Source: an uncultured Bacteroides sp.
Lineage (GTDB): Bacteria; Bacteroidota; Bacteroidia; Bacteroidales; Bacteroidaceae
Direction of reading: 5' to 3'
Length of the DNA stretch: 64,000 bases
Assembly (NCBI GenBank): GCA_948847595.1
Contig: CAQOGY010000002.1
Location: forward strand, 372,001 to 436,000
Positions 43,485 through 53,653 of the stretch are shown piece after piece. Under the pieces are notes generated by a model. That model saw nothing but the letters and a program-made list of their open reading frames with translations, was not told the origin of the DNA and ran no database searches. Every line of letters begins with the position of its first letter. Within the stretch, counting starts at the first letter, position 1. The translations under genes were made by a program, and so were the position numbers.

Positions 43485-46400
43485 CTAGAATGAATGCATT
43501 CTCAGTTGCTTATCAACCAACATTCCGTCTTTCAGATTCAGATCAAACTTCACTTTACGTTTCGCTTTCAATTTCAGAATAAAGAGTTCTTCCGAACCTT
43601 CCAAAGCCTCCTGTTTTCCCATATTGACGAAAGTAGGATAGAGAGATTTCACACCATTCGTATGCAGGCGGTCATAAGTCAGATTTTCCATTGCTTTCAT
43701 ATTCAGCGGTTCCACGCCTACAAATTCATAGTCGCTCTGATCATAAGGCAAAGCAAAGCTAAGTGCATTAACCGAACGCAGATCATTACCTTTCACACGG
43801 ATTTCAACGATTTCATCCTTCTGGTACTGCTTCTTCGGAGTGCTGATAGACAGAGAGCCGGATACTTTCTCCGTAGCTTTCCTGTCGACACCGCCGTTGA
43901 GCTGAGTGGCTACGACAGAAATATCATAAGCATCTATCAAGTCATTCATGTTGATATCGCCTTTGCTGATATAACCTTCAAAGTCTGAGTCGCCACGACG
44001 CAATCCGGTATAGTTCATATAAGAAGTCAGGTCATTGCGGTCGATCTTGCCATCATTGTTGATGTCGCCTTGCAGGTAGCTTGCCGTTCCCGGTACTTTG
44101 AATACGTAGATCTCACGACCTGAACCGTAGTTTCCTACACCTGCCGTAACGTTCAGTTTGATGTAACGTGCACTTGGACGCTCTGTGAAAGTAAATACTT
44201 TTACATCACCATTCCGCTGCCATTCGAATGCTCCGGCTTCCGTCCAGTTTTCTTTGTCCATACTGTAAGATACCGTTCCTTTCAGCAGTGTACCGTTGCC
44301 GGCATCCGCACGGGGCAGATAATGGAACTTATCCAGTTGGTTAACTGTTTTGAGGTCGATAACCAAATCCAATGGTATGGAGTTAACATTATACTTCGTA
44401 TGCCAGGTATCTCCCGATTCGGAGAAGTTGAACAATCGGTCTACACCGAATCCTCCCTGCGATGCGGCAGTCGATTCGCCTCCAATGCCACGAATAGCAA
44501 ATTCCAGCGGATTAGTCTTCGTTTTCACCTGAATCTCTGCCCATTCGGACACACCGTCTTTGTTGACAGCACGCACTCTGAATGCGTAAGGAGTATCCGC
44601 TTTCAGATCTTCAAACAGTAAGTGAGTATCCCGGATAGTCGTATAAAGCATTCCGTTAAATTCAATCTCATAGTAATCGGCATTGGGTACTTTGTCCCAA
44701 GTCGGTTGCAGGGTATATGCTTCTCTGTTCTGCTCGCTTACCTGAGCGTTTTGCGGTGCAGACAGAGTTCCGGTGCTTACCAAGTTCCGGTCGGCCGGTT
44801 CAAAGCGGAAACCTTCCACGTCCAGTTCGATACGATTGGCGGTAACGTCGGTGCTTCCCAGTTTGATGTGCAACAGCGGATTCTTTGTGATAACCACTTT
44901 CTCAAATTCACTTCCTTTGGTTGCAAACTTATTCAGATTGGGGGTTTCTTCGTACCAGAATACGTTTTCTCCATTCAGAAGTTCCGCTGCCGTGCTTACT
45001 TCCGTCAGTTTTACTTTCTTGTTGTTGATTCTTGCAGTCAGTTTCTTTGGTTTCTCCGTGACGTTGATGCGCAGTTCCGTCTTTTTATCTTTTACAAAAC
45101 CATCGAAACTTCCGGCTGTGGGATGAATGGTGATAGTCACACGGTTCTTTGCGTCTACGTTCGATTCGATCAGAGTAGATACCGATTTCTCCTGACGGTA
45201 GGCTTCCGTCACACCGTCGTCGTCATATTCTACGGTTGCAGTATGGCGGTTCGGATAAAATTCATAAATGCGAAGTGAGGGGTCTATTTCGCTGACATTA
45301 TTGTTAGGTTGTGTCATCGGAATAATAGCGCCGTTTTTTACAAATACGGGTAACTTCCAGACCGGAGTATCGAAGTTGCTGAGAATACGGTTGCCTTCGT
45401 ATTTCTCTCCGCTGAAATAGTCTATCCAAGTGCCTTCGGGCAGATAAATTCCATTGCGGATATCATTGCCCTCTTTATCAGCTTTCGTATTCTGATAGAC
45501 AGGGGCTACGAGAAAGTCAGTACCATACATATATTGGTAGCGGGTAGCCGTTCCGTATGTATATTCATTCGGATAGTCGAGGAACATGGCACGGATGAGA
45601 GGCATACCATCGACCGCTTCACGGGCAAAGCTATACGTGTAAGGCATCAGTTCCGATTTCAGTTTGAGATACATGCGGTTTATGGATGTAGCTGGTTCGC
45701 CTAAAGCATGGGGGTACTTTTCGTTGGCGCCCCAGCCATCCATATTCAACTGCATGGGGGTAAATGTTTTCCATTGGAAATCACGTATATTGACTGCCGC
45801 ATTCCTTCCACCAAAGATACCGTCCATATCCGAGCAGATATTCGGTTGACCGGACAGACCGGAACCTATATAAGTAGGGATGTGAAAACGGATATATTCC
45901 CATTCGCCTCCGGTCTGGTCGCCCGACCAGATGCCGGCATAGCGTTGTGTGCCTGCCCAGCCGTCCAGTGAAATGATAAAGGGACGGGCATCATTGCCAT
46001 AATAAGGCATAATATGTCCTACGTCCGCCACTCCGTTCAATCCGAAGGAATAGCCGGCTCCTACCCATGCCACGTCGGTTTTGAGTACACGCACACCGGC
46101 ATCACGGACTTCTTTCACGATGTCACGTTGCAACAAGGCGCTTACACCTTCCTTCGGGTGCAGGTCCGACTGTGTCCAGAGTCCTATTTCCACTCCGTTC
46201 TTGCGGGCGTAGTCTCCCAGGCTTTTCAGATTGGCGATGTTGCCGTCCAACGTTTCCGTCTGTCCGTATCCGGCTCCGTAACCGTCGTTCGGCAGTAACC
46301 ATCCGAGAGGCATATCATAATTCTTGTAACGGTCGATAACGGCACGTGCCGAGAACTGATAATTGTTCTTTTCACCATTCAGAGACTCTTTGATGCCGCC

Positions 46401-47369
46401 ATTGTCTTTCTGGCTTTCTTTATAACGCTTTCCGTCTTCAAAGAGGATTCCTTTCTCGTCTTCCTTCCAGTAGTCACGGTTGTAGGCATTGAGATGTCCT
46501 TCGTAAAAACCGAATTTGGGCAACAAAACGGGGTTTCCCGTCAACTGATAAAAATCATTCAACAGGGAAACGACTCCGTCGTTGACCATATAGAAAATAT
46601 CAAGGTAAGAAGAATTGTGAGACAGTTTCACTATGTTTTTCTCTGTTGCTCCAAAGTCGTATTCACCTTTCCGGAATGTGTACCACATCATTCCGTAACC
46701 ATTGGTAGACCAGTAGAAAGGGGCAGGGGAGGCCACTCCGCCATCCGTCCAGCTATTCTGATTTTCGATAGCAATGACTTTGCCTTTATGAGAGAAACGT
46801 CCGTTTTGCACACCGCCTCCGTAGAAGTATTCTTCGGGATTCTCCTTTAAGGTTACAGTTACTTCTTTAGGACCGAATACCACCGGAGCGATTTCTTCGA
46901 TCACACATTTGCCGGTTAACGGATTAAAGACTTTCATCAGTCCGGTCTGCTTATTCAGTTCAATCCGTACTTGGGCGGTGGTGAGGGTGATATATCCATC
47001 TTTCTCGTCCACCGAAAGTCCGGAAACTTTGCGTCGGGGCTGGTCTACAAGTATCTGTGCTTCAGGTTTCGCTTTGGGGTCACGGATGATGCCTCCGGAA
47101 TTGTCCTGAAAGACACGGAAAATATTCTCTCCGTAAAAGTCGATAGTCATCCGTTGCTGGTTCGCGAACAGTACATCAACCGTCGTCGGGTTTATTTTCT
47201 CTGCACGAAGGATTCCCGAAGTCTGTTCCTGGCGGACGGATGCCGAAGAAACATCACTCTGATCCGATGCTGCGGATGCCTGTATGGAAGAAAGGGAAAT
47301 CGGACATAAGAATAAAATGGCGGTAATACGCCTGAGATGTCGTAAAGAGATGGGGGTTTCTTTTTTCAT
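43485..47369 (-). CDS. Multidomain GH31 alpha-glycosidase with discoidin, dockerin-like and cohesin-like domains
   Basis: 1294 residues, secreted. The N-terminal beta domain is followed by the GH31 barrel at about 280-640. The nucleophile is probably Asp432 (VLKTDVAWVGAG) and the acid/base Asp484 (GIWSGDQTGGEW). The subsite motif LLPNDGYGAGYG near 358-369 recalls the alpha-N-acetylgalactosaminidase subgroup (GH31_18, from memory). After a DUF5110-type region come an Fn3 domain (about 900-985), an F5/8 type C domain (about 990-1115), a dockerin-like pair of calcium loops (GDINNDGKIDRNDL, KGDINMNDLIDAYD) and a cohesin-like end (VSGSLSISTPKKQYQKDEIV). Alpha-GalNAc removal from mucin-type glycans is inference. 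Confidence 0.85.
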   Translation of the reverse strand: MKKETPISLRHLRRITAILFLCPISLSSIQASAASDQSDVSSASVRQEQTSGILRAEKINPTTVDVLFANQQRMTIDFYGENIFRVFQDNSGGIIRDPKAKPEAQILVDQPRRKVSGLSVDEKDGYITLTTAQVRIELNKQTGLMKVFNPLTGKCVIEEIAPVVFGPKEVTVTLKENPEEYFYGGGVQNGRFSHKGKVIAIENQNSWTDGGVASPAPFYWSTNGYGMMWYTFRKGEYDFGATEKNIVKLSHNSSYLDIFYMVNDGVVSLLNDFYQLTGNPVLLPKFGFYEGHLNAYNRDYWKEDEKGILFEDGKRYKESQKDNGGIKESLNGEKNNYQFSARAVIDRYKNYDMPLGWLLPNDGYGAGYGQTETLDGNIANLKSLGDYARKNGVEIGLWTQSDLHPKEGVSALLQRDIVKEVRDAGVRVLKTDVAWVGAGYSFGLNGVADVGHIMPYYGNDARPFIISLDGWAGTQRYAGIWSGDQTGGEWEYIRFHIPTYIGSGLSGQPNICSDMDGIFGGRNAAVNIRDFQWKTFTPMQLNMDGWGANEKYPHALGEPATSINRMYLKLKSELMPYTYSFAREAVDGMPLIRAMFLDYPNEYTYGTATRYQYMYGTDFLVAPVYQNTKADKEGNDIRNGIYLPEGTWIDYFSGEKYEGNRILSNFDTPVWKLPVFVKNGAIIPMTQPNNNVSEIDPSLRIYEFYPNRHTATVEYDDDGVTEAYRQEKSVSTLIESNVDAKNRVTITIHPTAGSFDGFVKDKKTELRINVTEKPKKLTARINNKKVKLTEVSTAAELLNGENVFWYEETPNLNKFATKGSEFEKVVITKNPLLHIKLGSTDVTANRIELDVEGFRFEPADRNLVSTGTLSAPQNAQVSEQNREAYTLQPTWDKVPNADYYEIEFNGMLYTTIRDTHLLFEDLKADTPYAFRVRAVNKDGVSEWAEIQVKTKTNPLEFAIRGIGGESTAASQGGFGVDRLFNFSESGDTWHTKYNVNSIPLDLVIDLKTVNQLDKFHYLPRADAGNGTLLKGTVSYSMDKENWTEAGAFEWQRNGDVKVFTFTERPSARYIKLNVTAGVGNYGSGREIYVFKVPGTASYLQGDINNDGKIDRNDLTSYMNYTGLRRGDSDFEGYISKGDINMNDLIDAYDISVVATQLNGGVDRKATEKVSGSLSISTPKKQYQKDEIVEIRVKGNDLRSVNALSFALPYDQSDYEFVGVEPLNMKAMENLTYDRLHTNGVKSLYPTFVNMGKQEALEGSEELFILKLKAKRKVKFDLNLKDGMLVDKQLRMHSF

Positions 47370-47579
47370 GTTTTTATTTATTTAGTATTAGACATTAAGT
47401 GCCTTTGTATATTCTTTTAAAAATGGTATTAACTAATTCAGATGACATACTATAAGATTATTAGTGTCAGATTGTAAAATTACTCGTTTGGTAATAAATA
47501 CACTTCATCTTTGGGTTACCCTAAATCAGAAGCTGCTTTATTATTATTTATTCACAAATCCCATGAGGATAAGCGGAGG

Positions 47580-49130
47580 TCAATAGCGTGTCACCTTATT
47601 CGTAGTCGATTTCAGATATTCAAAGCGGTTGATCAATTCGCCCAACTTCTTCGGGTATTTGGTTGCTACATTTTCCTGCTGCCCGATATCTTTTTTCAGA
47701 TTATAGAGCTTATATCCATATCCCAGACCGATAAAGTCTCCGTCTTCCTTGCTATACGGATTATAATAAGGAGGAATCAGCGCCCAGTCACCCTGACGAT
47801 AGGCGTAATTGAACATTCCTTCAATGACAAGTTCTTCACGTCCTTTCTTGCTCTTGCCCAAAAAGGTGTCCAAGGTATTTTCACTGTCCAGCTTGTCCGG
47901 ATAAGACTGCCCTAACAAGGCGGCAAAGGATGCCAGCAAATCCATTTGGCAAACGAATGCATCGGAAACCTGTGGTTTAACTGCTGCCGGCCAGCGAAGC
48001 ATAAAAGGTATACGTGTACCACCATCGAACATACTTGTCTTTCCTCCGCGAAGCGGACCGGCTATCTTATGGTCTCCTACCAGCTCCACCGCATCGTCTT
48101 TGTATCCGTCATCCAGTACCGGACCATTATCACTGGTCAGCACGACGATTGTATTTTCAGCCAATCCCAGTTTATCCAGTTCTTTCAGAAATTCGGATAC
48201 ACACCAGTCGGCTTCCAAGATAACATCCCCACGGGGTCCCATCCCCGACTGACCTACAAAACGTTCGTTGGGAACACGGGGTACGTGTGGTTGATGTAAT
48301 CCGTAATAAAGAAAGAAAGGAGCATCTTTATGGTCATTGACAAATTGCTTCGCCTTGTCCAAAAACAATTCCGCCATTTCCTCATCTTTCCATTGTGCCG
48401 CCTTACCACCTTTCTGAAATCCGATACGGGGTACCCCATTGACTATCGAACCGGCATGTCCCACACTCGGGTGCATCCGGAGCAGTTCGGGATTATTCTT
48501 TCCGGTAGGTTCTCCCGGAAAATTCTGCCGGTAATCCACATACAACGGATCATTGGGGTCTAGCCCCACTACACGTCCGTTTTCGAGAAATACACATGGG
48601 ACACGGTCGTTCGTTGCTGCCTGAATAAAGGAATAATCGTATCCTATTTCGGCAGCTCCCGGATGTACCTCTTTATTCCAGTCTACTTTACCGTCTCCCA
48701 ATCCGATATGCCATTTACCTACAGAACCGGTAGCATATCCGGCTTGTTTCATCAACTTGGGTAAAGTAATCTTCTGGGTGTCGATAATTAATGCCGCATT
48801 GCCGGGCAGAATTTTTGCATCGGTATTTGTCCAGGGATAAAGACCCGTCATTACGGAATAGCGGCTTGGAGTAGAGGTTGCCGCTGTACAGAAACCTTGT
48901 GTGAAACGGATTCCTTCATTCGCCACACGGTCCATGCCCGGTGTGGAAATACGATGGGCACCATAACAACTCAAGTCACCGTATCCCAAATCATCGGCGA
49001 CGATCAGGATTACATTTGGTTGCTGCTTGTCAGCCGGTCGTTCCTCCGGATGAGCTTGTCCGGCTGTCAGCGTAGCAGGCATTGAAGAAATGCCTGCCAA
49101 AGCATAAAAGGCTAAATTCGTGTTTTTCAT
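47580..49130 (-). CDS. Arylsulfatase, S1 family, serine type
   Basis: 516 residues with a signal sequence. The formylglycine motif is STPSRYSVMTG (Ser86). Metal ligands are in ILIVADDLGYGDLSCYG and VVLTSDNGPVLDDG. The lysine/histidine motif GSVGKWHIGLG is intact, unlike in the PUL sulfatase at 27736. The C-terminal part is short and helical (KKLGELINRFEYLK). It removes sulfate esters from glycans in the periplasm. It lies 210 bp upstream of the GH31 gene on the same strand and 35 bp after a small lipoprotein gene; a shared regulon is likely but not a proven operon. Substrate position is unknown. Confidence 0.93.
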   Translation of the reverse strand: MKNTNLAFYALAGISSMPATLTAGQAHPEERPADKQQPNVILIVADDLGYGDLSCYGAHRISTPGMDRVANEGIRFTQGFCTAATSTPSRYSVMTGLYPWTNTDAKILPGNAALIIDTQKITLPKLMKQAGYATGSVGKWHIGLGDGKVDWNKEVHPGAAEIGYDYSFIQAATNDRVPCVFLENGRVVGLDPNDPLYVDYRQNFPGEPTGKNNPELLRMHPSVGHAGSIVNGVPRIGFQKGGKAAQWKDEEMAELFLDKAKQFVNDHKDAPFFLYYGLHQPHVPRVPNERFVGQSGMGPRGDVILEADWCVSEFLKELDKLGLAENTIVVLTSDNGPVLDDGYKDDAVELVGDHKIAGPLRGGKTSMFDGGTRIPFMLRWPAAVKPQVSDAFVCQMDLLASFAALLGQSYPDKLDSENTLDTFLGKSKKGREELVIEGMFNYAYRQGDWALIPPYYNPYSKEDGDFIGLGYGYKLYNLKKDIGQQENVATKYPKKLGELINRFEYLKSTTNKVTRY

Positions 49131-49165
49131 GTTTTTAGTTATTAAAAATTAGGTATGTTATTAAT

Positions 49166-49834
49166 CTAAGGATTTACTTTAAATCTAATCCGATATTCTT
49201 GTATCGCCAATGTATCCCTGACTCCTAACGAACTAACGACTTCAGGATTGAATTCGTTAAAGGTCTTACCTCCCATTTTTGAATAAGAATAATCTGTATA
49301 TTCAGATATCTTGTACAATAAATAACATAATTCAATATCCTGATAAGAACCGTATGCTACCCTTACTTCTTTAGTTCTATATCCTCCATTCGGAATAGGA
49401 AACTCCGGATCATATCTCATAGGATATTTCAGCATTTTAGAATATATCGAATTAATATCACCTTCAAATAGAAAACCTAAACGAGAAGAAAATAAAAACT
49501 GACTGCCATTCTTTTCTACATCATAAACAAATGGGTCATCTTTAAATCTCACACTATCTTCCGAACAAAAACAAATAGGTATCAACGAATTCTTTATATC
49601 CATATTATCCGGAATACCCGGTAGAACAACATTAGAACTATATGCAAATTGCATTATTTTATCCGTATCATAAATTTCCTCTTTGTTCGTAAACATTCTG
49701 ATATTGGAAACTTTCACTACTTCACTTCCATAAAGGGTTACAGGGAAATCTACTTCATCCTCTTTTTCACATGAAACACATATTATGGACAAAATCCCTA
49801 TACTTAATATAGCTAAAATATTCCAATTCTTCAT
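49166..49834 (-). CDS. Lipoprotein of unknown function
   Basis: 222 residues with a lipoprotein signal (ILAILSIGILSIICVSC, lipidated Cys near 22) followed by acidic EKEDEVDF, which in Bacteroides favours surface export. The rest is beta-rich without repeats (YGSEVVKVSNIRMFTNKEE, GGYRTKEVRVAYGSYQDIEL). It is AT-richer than the sulfatase it precedes by 35 bp, so the three genes may be one unit with a recent addition. No family is recognised; a surface binding protein is one possibility. Confidence 0.65.
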   Translation of the reverse strand: MKNWNILAILSIGILSIICVSCEKEDEVDFPVTLYGSEVVKVSNIRMFTNKEEIYDTDKIMQFAYSSNVVLPGIPDNMDIKNSLIPICFCSEDSVRFKDDPFVYDVEKNGSQFLFSSRLGFLFEGDINSIYSKMLKYPMRYDPEFPIPNGGYRTKEVRVAYGSYQDIELCYLLYKISEYTDYSYSKMGGKTFNEFNPEVVSSLGVRDTLAIQEYRIRFKVNP

Positions 49835-49892
49835 TTGAGTATATTTTGAAAGTGTTTTTCGGTATTTTATTTACTAATCAATATCTTATCCA

Positions 49893-50666
49893 TCAATAGG
49901 ATGCTGTTGCCGGAATTCCCGTTCGCTTTATCAATTCTACAATCCGGTCCAGTTCTTCATGAGTGGCTTTCTGCAGATCATGGTCGGGAGTCTCCCTGTC
50001 AATCGTATAGATCATTACCTGACTAGGAGCTATCTCCTTGACTGCTTCCAGCCAGGGGAGCACAAACTCATCGGATGTATTATTCATATCTTTCCCAAGG
50101 TAACTACCTTTCAGAAACATAGTCTGAATAATACAATTTCCTTTGAATTCTTTCATCTTTTCGATGATCTTCCTTACGGAATATTTCCCGTTGGGACGAT
50201 CTAGGAGATGAATGTATTCTTCGTTCACCGTATCCAGCTTCAGGATATTATTATCTATCTTGTTCAATGCATCGAATACTGCAGGACGGTCAATGAAGGT
50301 AGAATTGCTCAATACACTTACTTTTGCATTCGGGAAATAGTGGTCACGAAGTGCCAGTGTATCTTCTATGATTTCCGGAAAATGAGGGTGGGCAGTCGGT
50401 TCACCGTTTCCGGCAAATGTGAGTACATCAGGGGCGGGACCGTTCTTCTGCATATCTTTCAGCTTTTCTTCCAGGGCGATGCGCACTTCTTCACGAGTGG
50501 GCAGATGCTTCTTCGGACGATGGTCGGCATTGAAGCCGCATTCACAATAAATGCAGTCGAACGAGCAGACTTTGCCGTCTTCCGGCAATAAGTTGATTCC
50601 CAAAGATACACCCAAGCGGCGGGAATGAACAGGGCCGAAGATGGGTGAAGGAAAAATAATAGTCAT
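49893..50666 (-). CDS. Radical SAM protein, YfkA/B-like
   Basis: 257 residues. The iron-sulfur motif is CSFDCIYCEC (CxxxCxxC, near 34-43). The SAM-binding GNGEP is present as TFAGNGEPTAHPHF near 108. The rest (KVSVLSNSTFIDRPAVFDAL, LDTVNEEYIHLLDRPNGK) follows short radical SAM proteins of COG0731 type. It needs a 4Fe-4S cluster and S-adenosylmethionine. The substrate is unknown; relatives act on tRNA or on enzymes. The TATCTTTG element at 50768-50775 on the minus strand may be its promoter, giving a ~95-nt leader. Confidence 0.85.
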   Translation of the reverse strand: MTIIFPSPIFGPVHSRRLGVSLGINLLPEDGKVCSFDCIYCECGFNADHRPKKHLPTREEVRIALEEKLKDMQKNGPAPDVLTFAGNGEPTAHPHFPEIIEDTLALRDHYFPNAKVSVLSNSTFIDRPAVFDALNKIDNNILKLDTVNEEYIHLLDRPNGKYSVRKIIEKMKEFKGNCIIQTMFLKGSYLGKDMNNTSDEFVLPWLEAVKEIAPSQVMIYTIDRETPDHDLQKATHEELDRIVELIKRTGIPATASY

Positions 50667-50777
50667 CTTTTTATTAATTGTTTTAATATGAGTTCAATAT
50701 CAATACGAACGTTTATCACATCAAACTCACATTATTTTATCATTTACTATTTCATAATATCCAGAGGCAAAGATACT

Positions 50778-52829
50778 TTAAAACTTAATACGGAGTTGCA
50801 TTTGTACGTCAGCTTTTTTATTTCCAAGGATTAAATCATTGCCGGAACCTATTTCATTCCGGTCGAGATAAACGGTTTCTCCGAATTTAGTTATAAACAT
50901 CCAATGTTCATTCGGTTCATATCTCAGACGAACGGCACAGCGAAATCCACGGCCTTGAAAGGAGGGAGTGTAAAATGTATAAAGCAATCCCTTCTCTGAT
51001 ACATATACCCGCGAATCATAGTCGTCTGTAGAAAAATAACTGCCTTGAACGTCAGCAAACAGCCTGGTCCAAGGCAGTTGGGAGGACATCATTTGTGTAA
51101 CTTGATATCCTTTACTAGCAGCCCTGTCTTGAGAATGAAAATGGTTGTAATCTAAAGTTGTACGACAGCTAAACACATCTCCATAAAAATAGTTCAAACG
51201 ATATCGAAGTTGGTGATGAAAAATAGGAAGCGTTAGGTTTTCTTTGCTACCTGTCAAGTCACGCTCTTTCTGTTTATAACGATATTTCAAGTACATTGTC
51301 AGATTACTGTGCGGAGTAAACGTAGCCTGAAGCAATCCGTCCATACCTCGGGAAGGTTTACTGATCCGGTATTTCTTCCACGGGAAAGAAAACAGATCGA
51401 AGGAAGCAAGGACGTGCCAATGGCGGAAAGGGGAAGTTTCCAACCCCAGATAATATCCCTGTTCGTTTTGAACCGCACTTCCTTCTCCAAAAGAATGGGC
51501 GAACATAGCCCAATAATTATATGAGTAGTATCGTTGTACGATCATCAACTGAGTTCCTTCCACCGGTGAATACTGAAGACGGTTCAAAGTAGCACTGCCT
51601 TGTTTTCCCATAGCCGTCTCTCCTTGGAAAGAAAAGCGATGCCAGCGGTAAGCATAGTCTATTCCTAAATTGTAGAACTGATTTCCATGAATGTTGTATT
51701 GGGAATAACCTGTTAATTGCGGTTCATAAGGTCGGTTGAAAACATAGTAAATACCGGTGATACCCAGCCGGATACGGTTCTGTTGATAACTCATGTTTCC
51801 ACCAGTCAGCTGCATGGTGAATACGTTCTTCTTATCGACTTCTTTCTGACTGCGGTGTAGTCCGGTTTTGTAGATAGAAGTTATTTCGCCATCGGTCAGC
51901 ACACCGTCCAGCGAACGGTGTGAGTAAAAGCCGGATATACTCCATTGCTTTGTAATGCTTAAGGTTGCCGCCGCTCCCCGAAAATAATTAGTTTCGTCAG
52001 TAGAAGAATGTTTCCTGATTCCTCCGCTGCGGGTGTTGAAAGAAGAAGCATATACGGTCTTTCCCAGTAAGTAATCCGTGCTGATCACCAATCCCTGTCC
52101 GAAACTTAACCGATAGTTACCAACAGCCAATGTTTTTAACCGCCCACAATCTTTGAGTAAGAGATAAAAAGAATAATAATCATACCCTTGACGATTGTGC
52201 AGAGCAAAGAAAGGTTCTCCGGCATCCTTCTCCGCAACGAAACCTGCATAGAGCTGGTCGCGATAACGGAAAGCATACTTAACAGAGTTATAAACAGAAG
52301 GTCCCAAATAGGTATGTTCATAACCTTTTCGCTTGTAAAACGGTATATCTATGCGAGTTATCACTTCATTCTTTCCATACTTCATTGCGCTTTTCAACAT
52401 AGTTTTCCACCGAAAAGACGACTCATTGTTAATAGCTTTGATACATACGAAAGGCAATAGATACTGAATAGTCTGCCTGTCCATATCCTCTATCAACTGA
52501 AGTTCATAAAGAGTTTTCATCTGCCCATGCACGTATATATAGGCTAGCAGATGTTCAATCTGAATATCACTGAGAAAAGGAAATTGTTCCAGTTGTTGAC
52601 GGGTAGCCCGGTTTAAATCTACAGGTTCGTGAAGGCGGACGGACAGTTCTTCCAGTTCATTCTCCCAATTGGGTTCATTAACAGCATTATCAACACTATT
52701 ATTAACAGATAAATCTTCAAAAATATCTTCTATAAGACTTTGAGAAGGGTTTTGAGCACTACAAGCAGGAATAATGAACAGGCTGTTTATAATACTTATC
52801 AACCGAAATAGTTGAGTAGTTTTCATCAA
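50778..52829 (-). CDS. Secreted helix-hairpin-helix protein with a predicted outer membrane beta-barrel
   Basis: 683 residues with a signal peptide ending near NSLFIIPACSAQ. Residues ~65-135 are two HhH motifs of the ComEA type (VDLNRATRQQLEQFPFLSDI, LYELQLIEDMDRQTIQYLLP). The remaining ~550 residues are alternating aromatic strands (YAFRYRDQLYAGFVAEKDAG, ITGIYYVFNRPYEPQLTGYS, MYLKYRYKQKERDL) and the last strand ends LQLRIKF, an outer membrane barrel signature. This HhH-plus-barrel layout is conserved in Bacteroidales; a role in DNA passage is suggested by the HhH but not shown. It is monocistronic. Confidence 0.8.
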   Translation of the reverse strand: MMKTTQLFRLISIINSLFIIPACSAQNPSQSLIEDIFEDLSVNNSVDNAVNEPNWENELEELSVRLHEPVDLNRATRQQLEQFPFLSDIQIEHLLAYIYVHGQMKTLYELQLIEDMDRQTIQYLLPFVCIKAINNESSFRWKTMLKSAMKYGKNEVITRIDIPFYKRKGYEHTYLGPSVYNSVKYAFRYRDQLYAGFVAEKDAGEPFFALHNRQGYDYYSFYLLLKDCGRLKTLAVGNYRLSFGQGLVISTDYLLGKTVYASSFNTRSGGIRKHSSTDETNYFRGAAATLSITKQWSISGFYSHRSLDGVLTDGEITSIYKTGLHRSQKEVDKKNVFTMQLTGGNMSYQQNRIRLGITGIYYVFNRPYEPQLTGYSQYNIHGNQFYNLGIDYAYRWHRFSFQGETAMGKQGSATLNRLQYSPVEGTQLMIVQRYYSYNYWAMFAHSFGEGSAVQNEQGYYLGLETSPFRHWHVLASFDLFSFPWKKYRISKPSRGMDGLLQATFTPHSNLTMYLKYRYKQKERDLTGSKENLTLPIFHHQLRYRLNYFYGDVFSCRTTLDYNHFHSQDRAASKGYQVTQMMSSQLPWTRLFADVQGSYFSTDDYDSRVYVSEKGLLYTFYTPSFQGRGFRCAVRLRYEPNEHWMFITKFGETVYLDRNEIGSGNDLILGNKKADVQMQLRIKF

Positions 52830-52871
52830 TAAATTATTTGTTTACACCTTGCGTTTTTACAGACAAGGGCG

Positions 52872-52879
52872 CAAAGATA
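52872..52879 (-). promoter_or_regulatory. -7 element of the HhH-barrel gene
   Basis: The minus strand reads TATCTTTG, an exact TAnnTTTG match, 42 bp before the start at 52829. Confidence 0.55.
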
Positions 52880-52944
52880 CTTTAAATAGGTTAACGTCTA
52901 AAAGAAATGTCTGAATAATAAAATTTTAATTCTATTTTTGTAAC

Positions 52945-53547
52945 GTGAAAAGGAGACTTAACATAGTAATAATGATGGCGTTTGCTATAGTCTGTTCATC
53001 GAAGATGCAGGCACAAGACAAGCAAAGCATCAACGGATACTTGGTTCCAATGTGTATCTACAACGGAGATACCATTCCATGTGTCCAGTTAAGGACTGTT
53101 TATATCTTCCGCCCGCTAAAATTCAAAAACGAAAAAGAACGGCTAGAATACTACCGCCTAGTACGTAACGTAAAGAAGGTATATCCTATCTCCAAAGAAA
53201 TTAACCAGGCTATTATTGAAACTTACGAGTATCTTCAGACATTACCCAACGAGAAGGCTCGCCAAAAACATCTCAAACGGGTGGAAAAAGGACTGAAGGA
53301 ACAATATACCGCACGGATGAAGAAACTCTCTTTTACACAAGGCAAACTCTTGATTAAATTGATAGACCGCCAAAGTAATTCCACCAGTTATGAACTGGTG
53401 AAAGCTTTTATGGGACCTTTCAAAGCAGGATTCTATCAGACGTTTGCCGCACTGTTCGGTGCCAGTCTGAAAAAGGAATATGATCCGTTGGGAGAAGATA
53501 AACTGACGGAAAGAGTTGTGCTGCTGGTAGAGAACGGACAAATCTGA
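52945..53547 (+). CDS. DUF4294 family secreted protein
   Basis: 200 residues from a GTG start, chosen because it gives a proper signal peptide with a basic head (KRRLNIVIMMAFAIVCSS). The next ATG at 52972 would lose those charges. The -7-like TATTTTTG at 52933-52940 lies very close, so if it is used the mRNA would be almost leaderless. The body matches DUF4294 of Bacteroidetes: DTIPCVQLRTVYIFRPLKFK, then helices with EYYRLVRNVKKVYPISKEIN and QGKLLIKLIDRQSNSTSYEL. Location is periplasmic; function unknown. It is divergent from the HhH-barrel gene. Confidence 0.82.
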   Translation: MKRRLNIVIMMAFAIVCSSKMQAQDKQSINGYLVPMCIYNGDTIPCVQLRTVYIFRPLKFKNEKERLEYYRLVRNVKKVYPISKEINQAIIETYEYLQTLPNEKARQKHLKRVEKGLKEQYTARMKKLSFTQGKLLIKLIDRQSNSTSYELVKAFMGPFKAGFYQTFAALFGASLKKEYDPLGEDKLTERVVLLVENGQI

Positions 53548-53653
53548 TTCACCTTGTCATAAGGTTATCAACGTTGTTATTAACCATCATATTTCTATTA
53601 AATCCAATTCCACTATCACCATAGGAAAATTACCCCGCTTTATCTGACTTCTA

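Noticed and set aside
44622..45278. 218-codon rightward frame inside the GH31 gene
   Set aside because: Antisense to a clear multidomain enzyme; no homology pattern.
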